DNA of 45,996 nucleotides from Alphaproteobacteria bacterium (GTDB lineage Bacteria > Pseudomonadota > Alphaproteobacteria > Rhizobiales > Xanthobacteraceae). Shown piece after piece: positions 30,342-38,124 of the stretch. The first letter of the stretch is position 1; the number at the start of each line of letters is the position of its first letter. The stretch spans positions 1 through 45,996 of the forward strand of contig VGEP01000035.1 in NCBI GenBank assembly GCA_016869215.1, in the 5' to 3' direction. The translations under genes were made by a program, and so were the position numbers. The notes beneath the pieces were generated by a model. That model was not told the origin of the DNA. It saw nothing but the letters and a program-made list of their open reading frames with translations, and made no database searches.

Positions 30342-33281
30342 TTATGCCGCTCTGACCTGACAGAGGGTGGCCTTGGGTTCTTGCATGCCCGTGGCCGGGT
30401 CGAACCCGTAGGTGGTGATCGTGTTCACGCTCTCGCCGAGCACGATCGGGTCGGCGCCGCTCGGGTACTTGCTGCGCTGATCCGTGTTCATGAACCAGCC
30501 GGCGAAGTGGAAGGGCATCCAGGTGACGCCCCGGCCGACGCGTTCGGTGACCAGCGCCTTGACGCGGCAGGCCTTGCCGGACGGCATTTCCGGACCGGTC
30601 ACGAGACACCACGCGCCGTCCTTGATACCGCGGGCTGCGGCATCCGCCGGGTTAATCTCGATGAACGAGTCCTGCTGCAGCTCGGCGAGCCACTTGTTGG
30701 AGCGGGTTTCCTCGCCGCCGCCCTCGTACTCGACCAGACGGCCCGAGGTGCAGATCAGCGGGAAGTTCTTGGCGATGCCCTTCTCGACCGCCGCCTTCTG
30801 GACGTCGAAGCCGATATCCGGCACGCGGAACCGCCGCGCGTTGGCGTAGGTCGGGTACTTCCCGACCAGCTCCGGCCGCGGCGTGTAGATCGGCTCACGG
30901 TGGATCGGCACCGGGTCCGGCAGGTTCCAGGCGACCGCCCGGGCCTTGCCGTTGCCGTAGTGGATCGTGCCGTGCTCCATGCAGACGCGCTGGATGCCGC
31001 CGGACAGGTCGATCGCCCATCCCACGCTGTCGGGGTTGTTGCCGCCGATGCGGTTGATGGTGGCGAGCTCGGTCTCGGTCAGGTCCTTGTCCCAGCCGAG
31101 TTTCTTCAGCACCCCGTAAGTGAACTCGGGATAGCCGTCCTTAAGCTCCGAGCCCAGCGAGTAGGAGCCGTCCGCCAGCAGGCTGACCTTGCGGGTCGTG
31201 CCGTCCGCCAGCTTCTCCTCGCGCTCCAGACCGAAGCGGGCACGGAACGTGCCGCCGCCGTCCTTGACGTGCAGGTGTGTGTTGTAGAGCTGGTGCGTAC
31301 CGGGGTGCCGAATTTGCGGCGTGCCCCAGCACGGCCAAGGCAGGCCGTAGTAGTCGCCGCCGACCTCCGGCACGTCCTTGGCGGCGCGCAGCGACACCAG
31401 GTCGAACTTGCCCTGGTTGCGCATATGCGCCTTCAGGCGTTCCGGCGACTGGCCGCAGTAACCGGTCGAGAAGCCGCCGCGGTTGATCTCGCGGAGGATG
31501 TCCTCGGCCAGCACGGCGCCGTTCTCGACCTTGATGTTCTTGAACATCCGGTCGGCGAAGCCGAGCTTGCGGGCCAGCATGTACATCACGTCGTAGTCGT
31601 TCTTCGATTCGAAGATCGGCTTGACGATCTGTTCGCCCCACTGCAGCGAGCGGTTGGACGCCGTGCGCGAGCCGTTGCACTCGAACTGCGTGCAGATCGG
31701 CAGCAGGTAAGTGTCGTTCTTGCGCTCGGAGAGGACGGCCCAAGTGGTCGGATGCGGGTCGGCGACGACCAGCAGTTCGAGCTTCTCGATGCCTTCGGCC
31801 GCCTTTGGCATCCGGGTCACGGTGTTGCCGCCGTGGCCGAACACCATCATCGCCTTGACGTTGTCCTGCTGGGTGACCTGATCCTTCGGCAGCGTGGTCG
31901 CGTCGAACCAGCGGGTCGACGGGATGCCGGTCGTCTCCATCATCTTCGGATCGGCGAAGCGCGCCCGCACCCAGTCGTACTCAACCTCCCAGACCCGGCA
32001 CCAGTGCCGCCACGCGCCGGCCGCGAGGCCGTAGTAGAGCGGCAGCGTGCCGATATCGAGGCCGAGGTCGGTCGCGCCCTGCACGTTGCAGTGGCCGCGG
32101 AAGATGTTGGCGCCCACGCCCGAGCCGCCGACGTTGCCGGTGGCGAGCAGCAGGTCGCAGAACGCCCGCACGTTCGCCGTCGATACCGTGTGCTGGGTTG
32201 CGCCCATGCACCAGATGAAGGTCGAGGGCCTCTCGGTCGCAAACATCTTGGCGACGCGCTCAAGCTGCGCGCCGGGAACGCCGGACACGCGCTCCACTTC
32301 CTCGGGAGTCCACTTCTCGACCTCCCTGCGGACCTGGTCCATGCCGTAGACGCGCTGCTGGATGAAGACCTTGTCCTCCCAGCCGTTCTTGAAGATGTGA
32401 TACATCATGCCCCAGATCACCGGGATGTCGGTGCCGGAGCGGAAGCGCACGTATTCGGTGGCGTGCGCCGCGGTCCGCGTCATGCGCGGATCCATGACGA
32501 TCATGTTGGCGCGGTTGAGTTCCTTGCCTTCCAGCACGTGCTGCAGCGACACCGGATGCGCTTCGGCCGCGTTCGATCCCATGAAGATGATCGTCTTGGC
32601 CTTGCGGATGTCGTTGTAGCTGTTGGTCTGCGCGCCGTAGCCCCAGGTGTTGGCGACGCCGGTCACCGTGGTCGAGTGGCAGATACGCGCCTGGTGGTCG
32701 ACGTTGTTGGTGCCCCAGAAGGCCGCGAACTTGCGATACAGATACGCGCCCTCGTTGGAGAACTTCGCCGAGCCGAGCCAGTACACCGAGTCCGGGCCGG
32801 ACTTGGCGCGGATCGCCGTCATCTTGTCGCCGATCTCGTTGATCGCCTGGTCCCAGGAGATGCGGGTCCATTGCCCGTTGACCATCTTCATCGGGTACTT
32901 CAGGCGCCGGTCGCCATGCACCAGCTCGCGCACCGCCGCGCCCTTGGCGCAATGCGATCCGCGGTTGATCGGCGAATCCCAGCCCGGCTCCTGGCCGATC
33001 CACACGTCGTTGGCGACTTCCGCCACCACCGTGCAGCCGACGGAGCAGTGCGTGCAGATGTTCTTGCGGATGGTCACCTGCTGGCCGGCGGGCGGCGGGC
33101 CGCCGGCCTCGGCCTTGCGGACGCTGCCGATCGACAGCGTGCCGAGCGCGGCGAGGCCGCCTGCGGCAAGGCCGGAGCGGCGCAGGAATGCGCGGCGGTC
33201 GAGCGCGCCTTGCGCGTGACTGGCGAGCGCCGCTGCTAGTGCGCCACGGCGGGCCTGACGTTCGGTTCTCTTGATCAGCAC
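30342..33281 (-). CDS. fdhA: formate dehydrogenase alpha (Mo/W-bis-MGD) subunit
   Basis: Encodes 979 aa in one unbroken frame. The Tat signal DRRAFLRRSGLAAGG (Arg29-Arg30) exports the folded enzyme. A 4Fe-4S site is Cys76, Cys79, Cys83 and Cys111; the active-site residue is Cys201 (ARICHSTT), followed by the essential His202, so this is a cysteine, not a selenocysteine, enzyme. It oxidises formate to CO2 in the periplasm, holding Mo or W by two MGD. The C-terminal dinucleotide-binding domain (EINPADAAARGIKDGAWCLV) is present. Nearby import and cofactor genes serve this protein. Confidence 0.95.
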   Translation of the reverse strand: MLIKRTERQARRGALAAALASHAQGALDRRAFLRRSGLAAGGLAALGTLSIGSVRKAEAGGPPPAGQQVTIRKNICTHCSVGCTVVAEVANDVWIGQEPGWDSPINRGSHCAKGAAVRELVHGDRRLKYPMKMVNGQWTRISWDQAINEIGDKMTAIRAKSGPDSVYWLGSAKFSNEGAYLYRKFAAFWGTNNVDHQARICHSTTVTGVANTWGYGAQTNSYNDIRKAKTIIFMGSNAAEAHPVSLQHVLEGKELNRANMIVMDPRMTRTAAHATEYVRFRSGTDIPVIWGMMYHIFKNGWEDKVFIQQRVYGMDQVRREVEKWTPEEVERVSGVPGAQLERVAKMFATERPSTFIWCMGATQHTVSTANVRAFCDLLLATGNVGGSGVGANIFRGHCNVQGATDLGLDIGTLPLYYGLAAGAWRHWCRVWEVEYDWVRARFADPKMMETTGIPSTRWFDATTLPKDQVTQQDNVKAMMVFGHGGNTVTRMPKAAEGIEKLELLVVADPHPTTWAVLSERKNDTYLLPICTQFECNGSRTASNRSLQWGEQIVKPIFESKNDYDVMYMLARKLGFADRMFKNIKVENGAVLAEDILREINRGGFSTGYCGQSPERLKAHMRNQGKFDLVSLRAAKDVPEVGGDYYGLPWPCWGTPQIRHPGTHQLYNTHLHVKDGGGTFRARFGLEREEKLADGTTRKVSLLADGSYSLGSELKDGYPEFTYGVLKKLGWDKDLTETELATINRIGGNNPDSVGWAIDLSGGIQRVCMEHGTIHYGNGKARAVAWNLPDPVPIHREPIYTPRPELVGKYPTYANARRFRVPDIGFDVQKAAVEKGIAKNFPLICTSGRLVEYEGGGEETRSNKWLAELQQDSFIEINPADAAARGIKDGAWCLVTGPEMPSGKACRVKALVTERVGRGVTWMPFHFAGWFMNTDQRSKYPSGADPIVLGESVNTITTYGFDPATGMQEPKATLCQVRAA

Positions 33282-33291
33282 GGGCGCCTCC

Positions 33292-33498
33292 TCAGCTCGG
33301 ATACCGGTTCACGCGATAGAACGTCTTCACGTGATCGGTTTCCTTGTATCGGGCTTTCTTCTTTTGGCTGTCGCTCTCGGAGTCGGCCTTGGCCGCGGTC
33401 GCGAGCGGAGTAGCGGTCGCAGCCGCAACGCCCGCACCGGCTCCGAGCACGCGAAGGAAGTCGCGACGGCCGACCTTCGTTCTGTCTCGTTCCTTCAT
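33292..33498 (-). CDS. formate dehydrogenase region TAT-signal protein
   Basis: Encodes 68 aa: a twin-arginine signal (VGRRDFLRVLGAGAGVAAAT) with a short mature tail (KKKARYKETDHVKTFYRVNRYPS). It is the small TAT target found just before fdhA in many Fdh3 operons. Its role is unknown; proposed to help export or assembly of the alpha subunit. It ends ten bases before fdhA begins. Confidence 0.9.
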   Translation of the reverse strand: MKERDRTKVGRRDFLRVLGAGAGVAAATATPLATAAKADSESDSQKKKARYKETDHVKTFYRVNRYPS

Positions 33499-33543
33499 CG
33501 CATTCCCTCCTTGTATTCGAGTGATTCTTGATTTGCGGCCGTC

Positions 33544-34323
33544 CTACGACGGCAGCGCGAACGCTTCACTCTCGATGTCCACGAACACGCGGCCGAACGT
33601 ACCCACATGACGATAGAGCCTGGCCGTTTCGGCGCGCTCGAGATCGGCGAAGAAGCGGCCGATCCAGGGCGCGAGATGCTTCTCGAAAATCCTCTGGTCG
33701 CTGCCGTCCGGCGCGGGCAGGCGGCCGCTCACGAGACCCGACATGACCTCGCACATTGTGGCGGCGTGGTCCTCCGGCTCGGCGTTGCCTTCGACGCGCT
33801 CGATGCCGAGTTCGGCGAGGTCCGCGCGCAGCCGCGCCAGCGGGCGCTCGTGCAGCATCCCGGTGAGGTAATAGGAGCCGTAAGGCAGCAGCTCGCCGCG
33901 CCCCAGCCCGATGAAGAGGTCGAAATACTCGCGCTCGACGCTTTCGACCGCGGCCTCGCTCGCGGCCTGGCCGAGCGCGGCATGCGCGACACCGAGCGGT
34001 GTCGAGTCGCCGCGCAGTCGGCCGACGTTTGCAAGCAGCCGCGCGTCCGGCGCGCGCGCCAGCAGCGTGGCGAGCAGCGCGTATTCCTGCGCGCGCGCCT
34101 CGGCGATGTCGTCGGGTGTCGGCATATTGTCGGTGTTGGAGTAGAGGTCGGGACGCAGAACCTTTCGGTCCACGCCGGTCGCTGCCTCAATCGTGAGCAC
34201 GCGTTCGGCGGGTATGCGCGTCCAATTCGAAACCGATGGCTGTGAAATTCCGATTTGACGCGCGAGTTCGCTTACGCCGCCCGCGGCGCGTATGGCCTCG
34301 TTCAGGCCCTCGTCACGCATCAA
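33544..34323 (-). CDS. HTH-TorD fusion chaperone for FDH
   Basis: Encodes 259 aa. Residues ~1-62 are a Cro/YdaS-like helix-turn-helix (GLNEAIRAAGGVSELARQIGISQPSVSNWTRIPAERVLTIEAATGV). Residues ~66-250 are a TorD-type chaperone (EYALLATLLARAPDARLL, EYFDLFIGLGRGELLPYGSYYLTG, EDHAATMCEVMSGLV, FEKHLAPWIGRFF). TorD proteins guard the Tat peptide of molybdoenzymes until the cofactor is loaded. The DNA-binding domain suggests that it also senses free apo-enzyme and regulates its own operon. The fusion is one unbroken frame. Confidence 0.87.
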   Translation of the reverse strand: MMRDEGLNEAIRAAGGVSELARQIGISQPSVSNWTRIPAERVLTIEAATGVDRKVLRPDLYSNTDNMPTPDDIAEARAQEYALLATLLARAPDARLLANVGRLRGDSTPLGVAHAALGQAASEAAVESVEREYFDLFIGLGRGELLPYGSYYLTGMLHERPLARLRADLAELGIERVEGNAEPEDHAATMCEVMSGLVSGRLPAPDGSDQRIFEKHLAPWIGRFFADLERAETARLYRHVGTFGRVFVDIESEAFALPS

Positions 34324-34422
34324 AACCTCATTGGAATAAGAGCAATGTAAAGCTACCAGCGTACCGGATTGCGGGTCAATAGCTGGAGGCTATGGCGGTC
34401 GCGATTGGCTATGGAGAAGCGA

Positions 34423-35169
34423 TCACGCTTTCGGCAGCGCGCCGCCGTGTCGGGGACGGCTCCTGGCACGATCCGAATCTCCCGGCTTGGCGTCGTGCTG
34501 CACTGCATTATTCTCGTTGCGCTGCACAATAGCGGCTTCGTTCGCTAGCGCTTCTGCAGGCGCGGGCGGTTCCTGCGGCGTTGCACCGGGTATTTCGGCG
34601 GTGGAACCCGGCAGTGCGGCCGCTTTGCCGCCCGATTGTGCCGTTGCGCCGTCCGCCGGTTCGGTTTCGCGTGCCGCAGTGCGCTGGTCGTCAGGCTTTT
34701 CGCGCTCGCTGAACACCTCGGCCAGCAGCTTCTTGACGTCGTCGCTCGCGCGCAGCGGCTCGAAACCGAACATGCTGTCGGGCGCATTGAAGTCCCAGGA
34801 GTACTCGGACAACCCGATGTATTCGCGAATCGCGGGATCGGCGGACCAGGCGCGGCGAAGGGCCGCACGCGTCAGATGTTGCGGCACGCCGGGCGCGAGA
34901 AACGCGCGGACGTCGGTTCCGGCCGTGATCGACTCGATCGACGGCAGGCTTGCGATGTCGAACGCCGGCGCCGGTTCTTGGGCCGGCACTTTCGCCACTC
35001 CATCCGCGCCGCTCGGCGGCTTCGCCGCATCGGTGGAAGATCGCGCATTATTTTCGCCTTCGGTGCCGGGCGCGGGATTCGCAGGCGGTTTCGTGTCGTC
35101 CTTCGGTTCCTGTCGCGCATTCTGCTTGCGCCGCGACCAGCGTCCCAGGAAGTTTTCGGAGCCGCTCAT
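34423..35169 (-). CDS. DUF3306 protein
   Basis: Encodes 248 aa in an ATGA overlap with the DUF3305 gene. The N-terminus (MSGSENFLGRWSRRKQNA) and the central FDIASLPSIESITAGTDVRAFLAPGVPQHLTRAALRRAWSADPAIREYIGLSEYSWDFNAPDSMFGF are DUF3306 landmarks. Both flanks are low-complexity, rich in Pro, Ala, Glu and Asp, and probably disordered. Function unknown; family members are constantly linked with Fdh3-type formate dehydrogenase. Confidence 0.9.
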   Translation of the reverse strand: MSGSENFLGRWSRRKQNARQEPKDDTKPPANPAPGTEGENNARSSTDAAKPPSGADGVAKVPAQEPAPAFDIASLPSIESITAGTDVRAFLAPGVPQHLTRAALRRAWSADPAIREYIGLSEYSWDFNAPDSMFGFEPLRASDDVKKLLAEVFSEREKPDDQRTAARETEPADGATAQSGGKAAALPGSTAEIPGATPQEPPAPAEALANEAAIVQRNENNAVQHDAKPGDSDRARSRPRHGGALPKA

Positions 35170-35684
35170 TGCTCGTCCCCCCGCGTTCCCGGAGGACGGT
35201 GCCCGAGCGCTTCGGTGTTGGCGCGGTCGCGCTTGCGTTTGACGAACACGCGCTCGACGTGGTGCTCGGCGACGAACGCCTCGACCTCGTCGCGGATCGG
35301 CTCGGGCATCGGCACCGACTCGACGATGTCGTTGCCTGACTCGGTCAGGCCCTCGCCCTCGGCCGGGTCGGCGGTCACGAGATAGACGTCGTAGGGCGGT
35401 TCCAGGCCGGTTTCGCGCAGCACCACCCACAGCGACGGATTTTCGCTCGCGAGATTGTCGCGATAGTTGGTGGTCTCCGACACGTAGAGATCGACCTGCG
35501 CCGTGCCGGCATAGAACGTCGTACGGCCGTGAGAGTCTTCGCCGAGCTTGGTCCACGGCGGCGTCTCCGGTGCGCCCGCGAGCACGGACACCGGCTTCCA
35601 GAGGTAGTCCACCCACTGGCTCTCGGCCTTGATGCGCTCGACGACGACGCCGACCGCGATGCTCGCAAGCGGAGGCGCGGTCAT
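35166..35684 (-). CDS. DUF3305 protein
   Basis: Encodes 172 aa. IAVGVVVERIKAESQWVDYLWKPVSVLAG..PPWT and TTFYAGTAQVDLYVSETTNYRDNLASENPSLWVVLRETG are the DUF3305 core. No signal, membrane helix or metal motif is seen; soluble and cytoplasmic. It overlaps DUF6352 and DUF3306 genes by four bases each, implying tightly matched synthesis and perhaps a complex. Confidence 0.9.
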   Translation of the reverse strand: MTAPPLASIAVGVVVERIKAESQWVDYLWKPVSVLAGAPETPPWTKLGEDSHGRTTFYAGTAQVDLYVSETTNYRDNLASENPSLWVVLRETGLEPPYDVYLVTADPAEGEGLTESGNDIVESVPMPEPIRDEVEAFVAEHHVERVFVKRKRDRANTEALGHRPPGTRGDEQ

Positions 35685-36700
35685 GTCGCGTGCTCCAGAT
35701 GCCGGACCGGCAATCCCGCGATCAGGTTCTGCGGCTTCATTCGCAGCATCTTGTCGCGATCCATCGCCATGATCAGGTAGATCGGCTCGTCTTGCACCTT
35801 GGGCAAGGCCACCGCGGGATCGCGGAACTTCAGCCGGAACAGCCCGACCACCCGTCCGCGCGTGGCGTCGTCGATCTCCTCGCCATTCCAGAGCGCGTCG
35901 CCGATTTGCGTGCCGTCCGCATCGAGGCCGACGTACCAGGTGAGCGTCGCGTCCTGCACCTCGGTGAACGGTTCGATCTCGACCTCGATCGAAAGCAGAT
36001 GCTCGATCCAGCGCGCGATCGCCGCCGCCAGCGCGTCGAGCCCGCGCCGGCCCGCGGTCAGGTCGAGCGCGACATGGAATTGGTCACTGTGCTCGAAATA
36101 ATGCCCGGCGTTGTCGTCGTTCATCACGTCGATCTCGGCTTCGGGCGGAATGCCGAGCATCGACACCAGCGGCGACACCGGCGCGCCGGTGTTGCCGGAA
36201 ATGGTCTCCTCGTCGGCCGCGATCAGCGAGCCTTCGTGCATGGTCATGCGCTGCGTCCGGAAGAACAGTTCCGCCGCGCGCAGCACATAGGGGTCGGCGC
36301 AGGTGTCGAGCGCGTTGCGCAGGATCACGTGCACGAGTTGGTTGATGAACAGGTGGGGAATCTTCGTCCCGCTGCGGACCACGTGCAGGTAGGCCGCCTC
36401 AACGGTGCGATGCCGGGTCAGCAGATCGCGGAACGCCAGCATGACCTGCCAGTTCTCGCGCGCGTCGGCATCGGCAATGGAAGCGATCTCGGCAGCGGCG
36501 ACGGCGCGGCGCGGATCGTCGAGCAGGGCCGCGTGCAGCGCGCGTTCGGCGGTGCAGGCTTCGGGCGGCGGCGCAAGCTCCGGCCGCGCCAGATAGGCTT
36601 TCAAGAATTCGTCGGTCACGACCAGGCCGCCGCCTTCGTCGCGGTCGAGCAGGTGATGTCCGCAGGACACCCAGAAGTCTTTGGCCGTGGCCGTTTCCAT
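35681..36700 (-). CDS. DUF6352 family protein
   Basis: Encodes 339 aa. Features seen are an N-terminal FWVSCGHHLLDRDEGGGLVVTDEFLKAYLARPE with paired histidines, a helical middle (YLHVVRSGTKIPHLFINQLVHVILRNALD) and a long C-terminal part ending FRDPAVALPKVQDEPIYLIMAMDRDKMLRMKP. I recognise it as the DUF6352 family of FDH clusters; function unknown. The HLLDRDEGG region and several His residues might bind a cofactor or metal. Confidence 0.85.
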   Translation of the reverse strand: METATAKDFWVSCGHHLLDRDEGGGLVVTDEFLKAYLARPELAPPPEACTAERALHAALLDDPRRAVAAAEIASIADADARENWQVMLAFRDLLTRHRTVEAAYLHVVRSGTKIPHLFINQLVHVILRNALDTCADPYVLRAAELFFRTQRMTMHEGSLIAADEETISGNTGAPVSPLVSMLGIPPEAEIDVMNDDNAGHYFEHSDQFHVALDLTAGRRGLDALAAAIARWIEHLLSIEVEIEPFTEVQDATLTWYVGLDADGTQIGDALWNGEEIDDATRGRVVGLFRLKFRDPAVALPKVQDEPIYLIMAMDRDKMLRMKPQNLIAGLPVRHLEHAT

Positions 36701-36736
36701 ATCCCGTGCGCTTTGTCTTGGTTTGGCGGCACTATA

Positions 36737-37279
36737 TCACGGCGTGCCGCGCTCCTTCACCGCCAGCGCCTTCAGGTCGACCCGTTCGCCCGGCTCCTCG
36801 TCGCCTTCCACGTCGAAGAAGGAGAACGCGCGCAGCGGCTTCGGCCCGTCCTTGGGGCGCAGGGTGCGGAACGCTTCGCGGATTTCGCCGCCATCGTGCG
36901 TGCGGTGCAGCGCGATTAGCGTGTCGAGCGGATGGTTGCAGAGCGAGGCGGCGAACGCGAACTCCTCATTTGCCGCTGCTTCGGCGTCAGCCATGCTTGG
37001 TGCGCCGAACCTGTCGCTGAGCTGTTGTGCAAGTGCCTTTACCGCGCTGTCACGGTCCTCATCGCTCGCCTCGACGATCTGCACCAGTGTCGACCAGCCG
37101 AGCGATTGCACACCGAGGAAGCCCGCGCGAAACGCCGCGCGCGCCTTGCCTTCCAGCGCGTCCGGATCGCGCTCGGCGAACATGAACGCGCCCGGCACCG
37201 CCCATTCGCCGGGCTCGGCCGCGTTCGGGAACACGAACGTGTCCGACGGATCGAGCCGGATGGTGCGCAGGAGTTTCAA
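36737..37279 (-). CDS. DUF6505 family protein
   Basis: Encodes 180 aa: MKLLRTIRLDPSDTFVFPNAAEPGEWAVPGAFMF and RAAFRAGFLGVQSLGWSTLVQIVEAS are the distinctive parts. Cytoplasmic, no clear cofactor motif. The ATG overlaps the ligase-like gene's stop. Belongs to the same FDH-linked block; function unknown. Confidence 0.85.
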   Translation of the reverse strand: MKLLRTIRLDPSDTFVFPNAAEPGEWAVPGAFMFAERDPDALEGKARAAFRAGFLGVQSLGWSTLVQIVEASDEDRDSAVKALAQQLSDRFGAPSMADAEAAANEEFAFAASLCNHPLDTLIALHRTHDGGEIREAFRTLRPKDGPKPLRAFSFFDVEGDEEPGERVDLKALAVKERGTP

Positions 37280-38025
37280 CGCGGCCCCCGCGTTTGCGGA
37301 TCGAGCCAGGACGGCTTTGCCAGCGCCGGGATCAGCTTGCGCCGTTCGGTGTCGGTCTTGCCCATGCGCCGCACCAGCAGGTCACCGCTCTCGTCGATGT
37401 CGCGGCGCATGCCTTTTTCCGGCGTGAGCTGCGGCAGATAGTGCCTTGCGACCGCGCCGAAGCCGAACTCCTGCCAGGCATCGACATGCACCATCAGATG
37501 GCGCGCGAAACTTTCCACCAGCCGGCCGGACGTGGCGTCGTCGAAGCCTTCGTCCTCCAGCGCCGCGGTCAGCGGATTCAGGCCGGGCTCGCCTCCGGTC
37601 ATCGACACGGTTCGCACCATGCCGCCGAACACCATCCACGCGGGCGGCTCGTCCTCGGGGCCTTGCGGCCAGGCGAACTGCCCACCGCCGACCAGGCCCA
37701 TGTCGATCCGGATCGCGTCCGGCCAGTCGACCGCGACTGGCTTCTCCGGCGGCGCATGGGCGGCCAGCGCATCGAGCAGCGCCGACATGCCGGCGTAAAA
37801 CGCGCGGCGCGCCGTGCGCAGCGGCTCGTCGGGCTCCAGCACCACGGCGAACTCGGCAAGATCGAACCGGCCCACATGAACCAGCGTGCCCGCGCCAAGC
37901 TCCGCCGCGTTGGCGCAGGCATGGGCAAACGCGTCGCCCACCTCGCGCAGCGTCACCAACCGATAGCCCGGCGGCAGGTCGAGCGCGCCGGCAATCGACG
38001 ATTTCATGCGGGTTTCGGTCGGCAT
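37276..38025 (-). CDS. biotin/lipoate-ligase-like protein of FDH cluster
   Basis: Encodes 249 aa. The fold pattern of biotin/lipoate protein ligases is visible (PPGYRLVTLREVGDAFAHACANAAELGAGTLVHVGR, then DWPDAIRIDMGLVGGGQFAWPQG, matching the WPND...GG region of ligases). The RxGR adenylate loop is not seen and the catalytic lysine of the KxGG motif reads LVGG, so classical ligation may be lost. It heads the leftward block to DUF3306. A TATAAT string on the minus strand at 38064-38059 is about 34 bases ahead of the ATG. Confidence 0.8.
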   Translation of the reverse strand: MPTETRMKSSIAGALDLPPGYRLVTLREVGDAFAHACANAAELGAGTLVHVGRFDLAEFAVVLEPDEPLRTARRAFYAGMSALLDALAAHAPPEKPVAVDWPDAIRIDMGLVGGGQFAWPQGPEDEPPAWMVFGGMVRTVSMTGGEPGLNPLTAALEDEGFDDATSGRLVESFARHLMVHVDAWQEFGFGAVARHYLPQLTPEKGMRRDIDESGDLLVRRMGKTDTERRKLIPALAKPSWLDPQTRGPR

Positions 38026-38058
38026 CGGGTCCCGGATTGGCGAATTCGACTTAGCCTA

Positions 38059-38064
38059 ATTATA
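38059..38064 (-). promoter_or_regulatory. -10 box of the ligase/DUF operon
   Basis: The minus strand reads TATAAT at 38064-38059 in an AT-rich island (TTAGCCTAATTATAACCTAG) between divergent operons, 34 bases from the ATG at 38025. No good -35 is visible at the normal distance, so an activator or alternative sigma factor is possible. Confidence 0.4.
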
Positions 38065-38124
38065 ACCTAGCGGGCACGGCGGCCAGCGCGATGGGGCAAG
38101 GCGAGCCGCGATGCCGGAGCCGGA

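Noticed and set aside
32676-32684. Selenocysteine (UGA) at the FDH active site
   Set aside because: The residue at the active-site position (201) is a normal cysteine and the frame has no internal stop, so no selenocysteine insertion is needed.
30084-33239. 1051-aa open frame on the plus strand opposite fdhA
   Set aside because: It is the exact antisense of a clear formate dehydrogenase gene; GC-rich codon use leaves the opposite frame open, and the product is low-complexity with no family resemblance.
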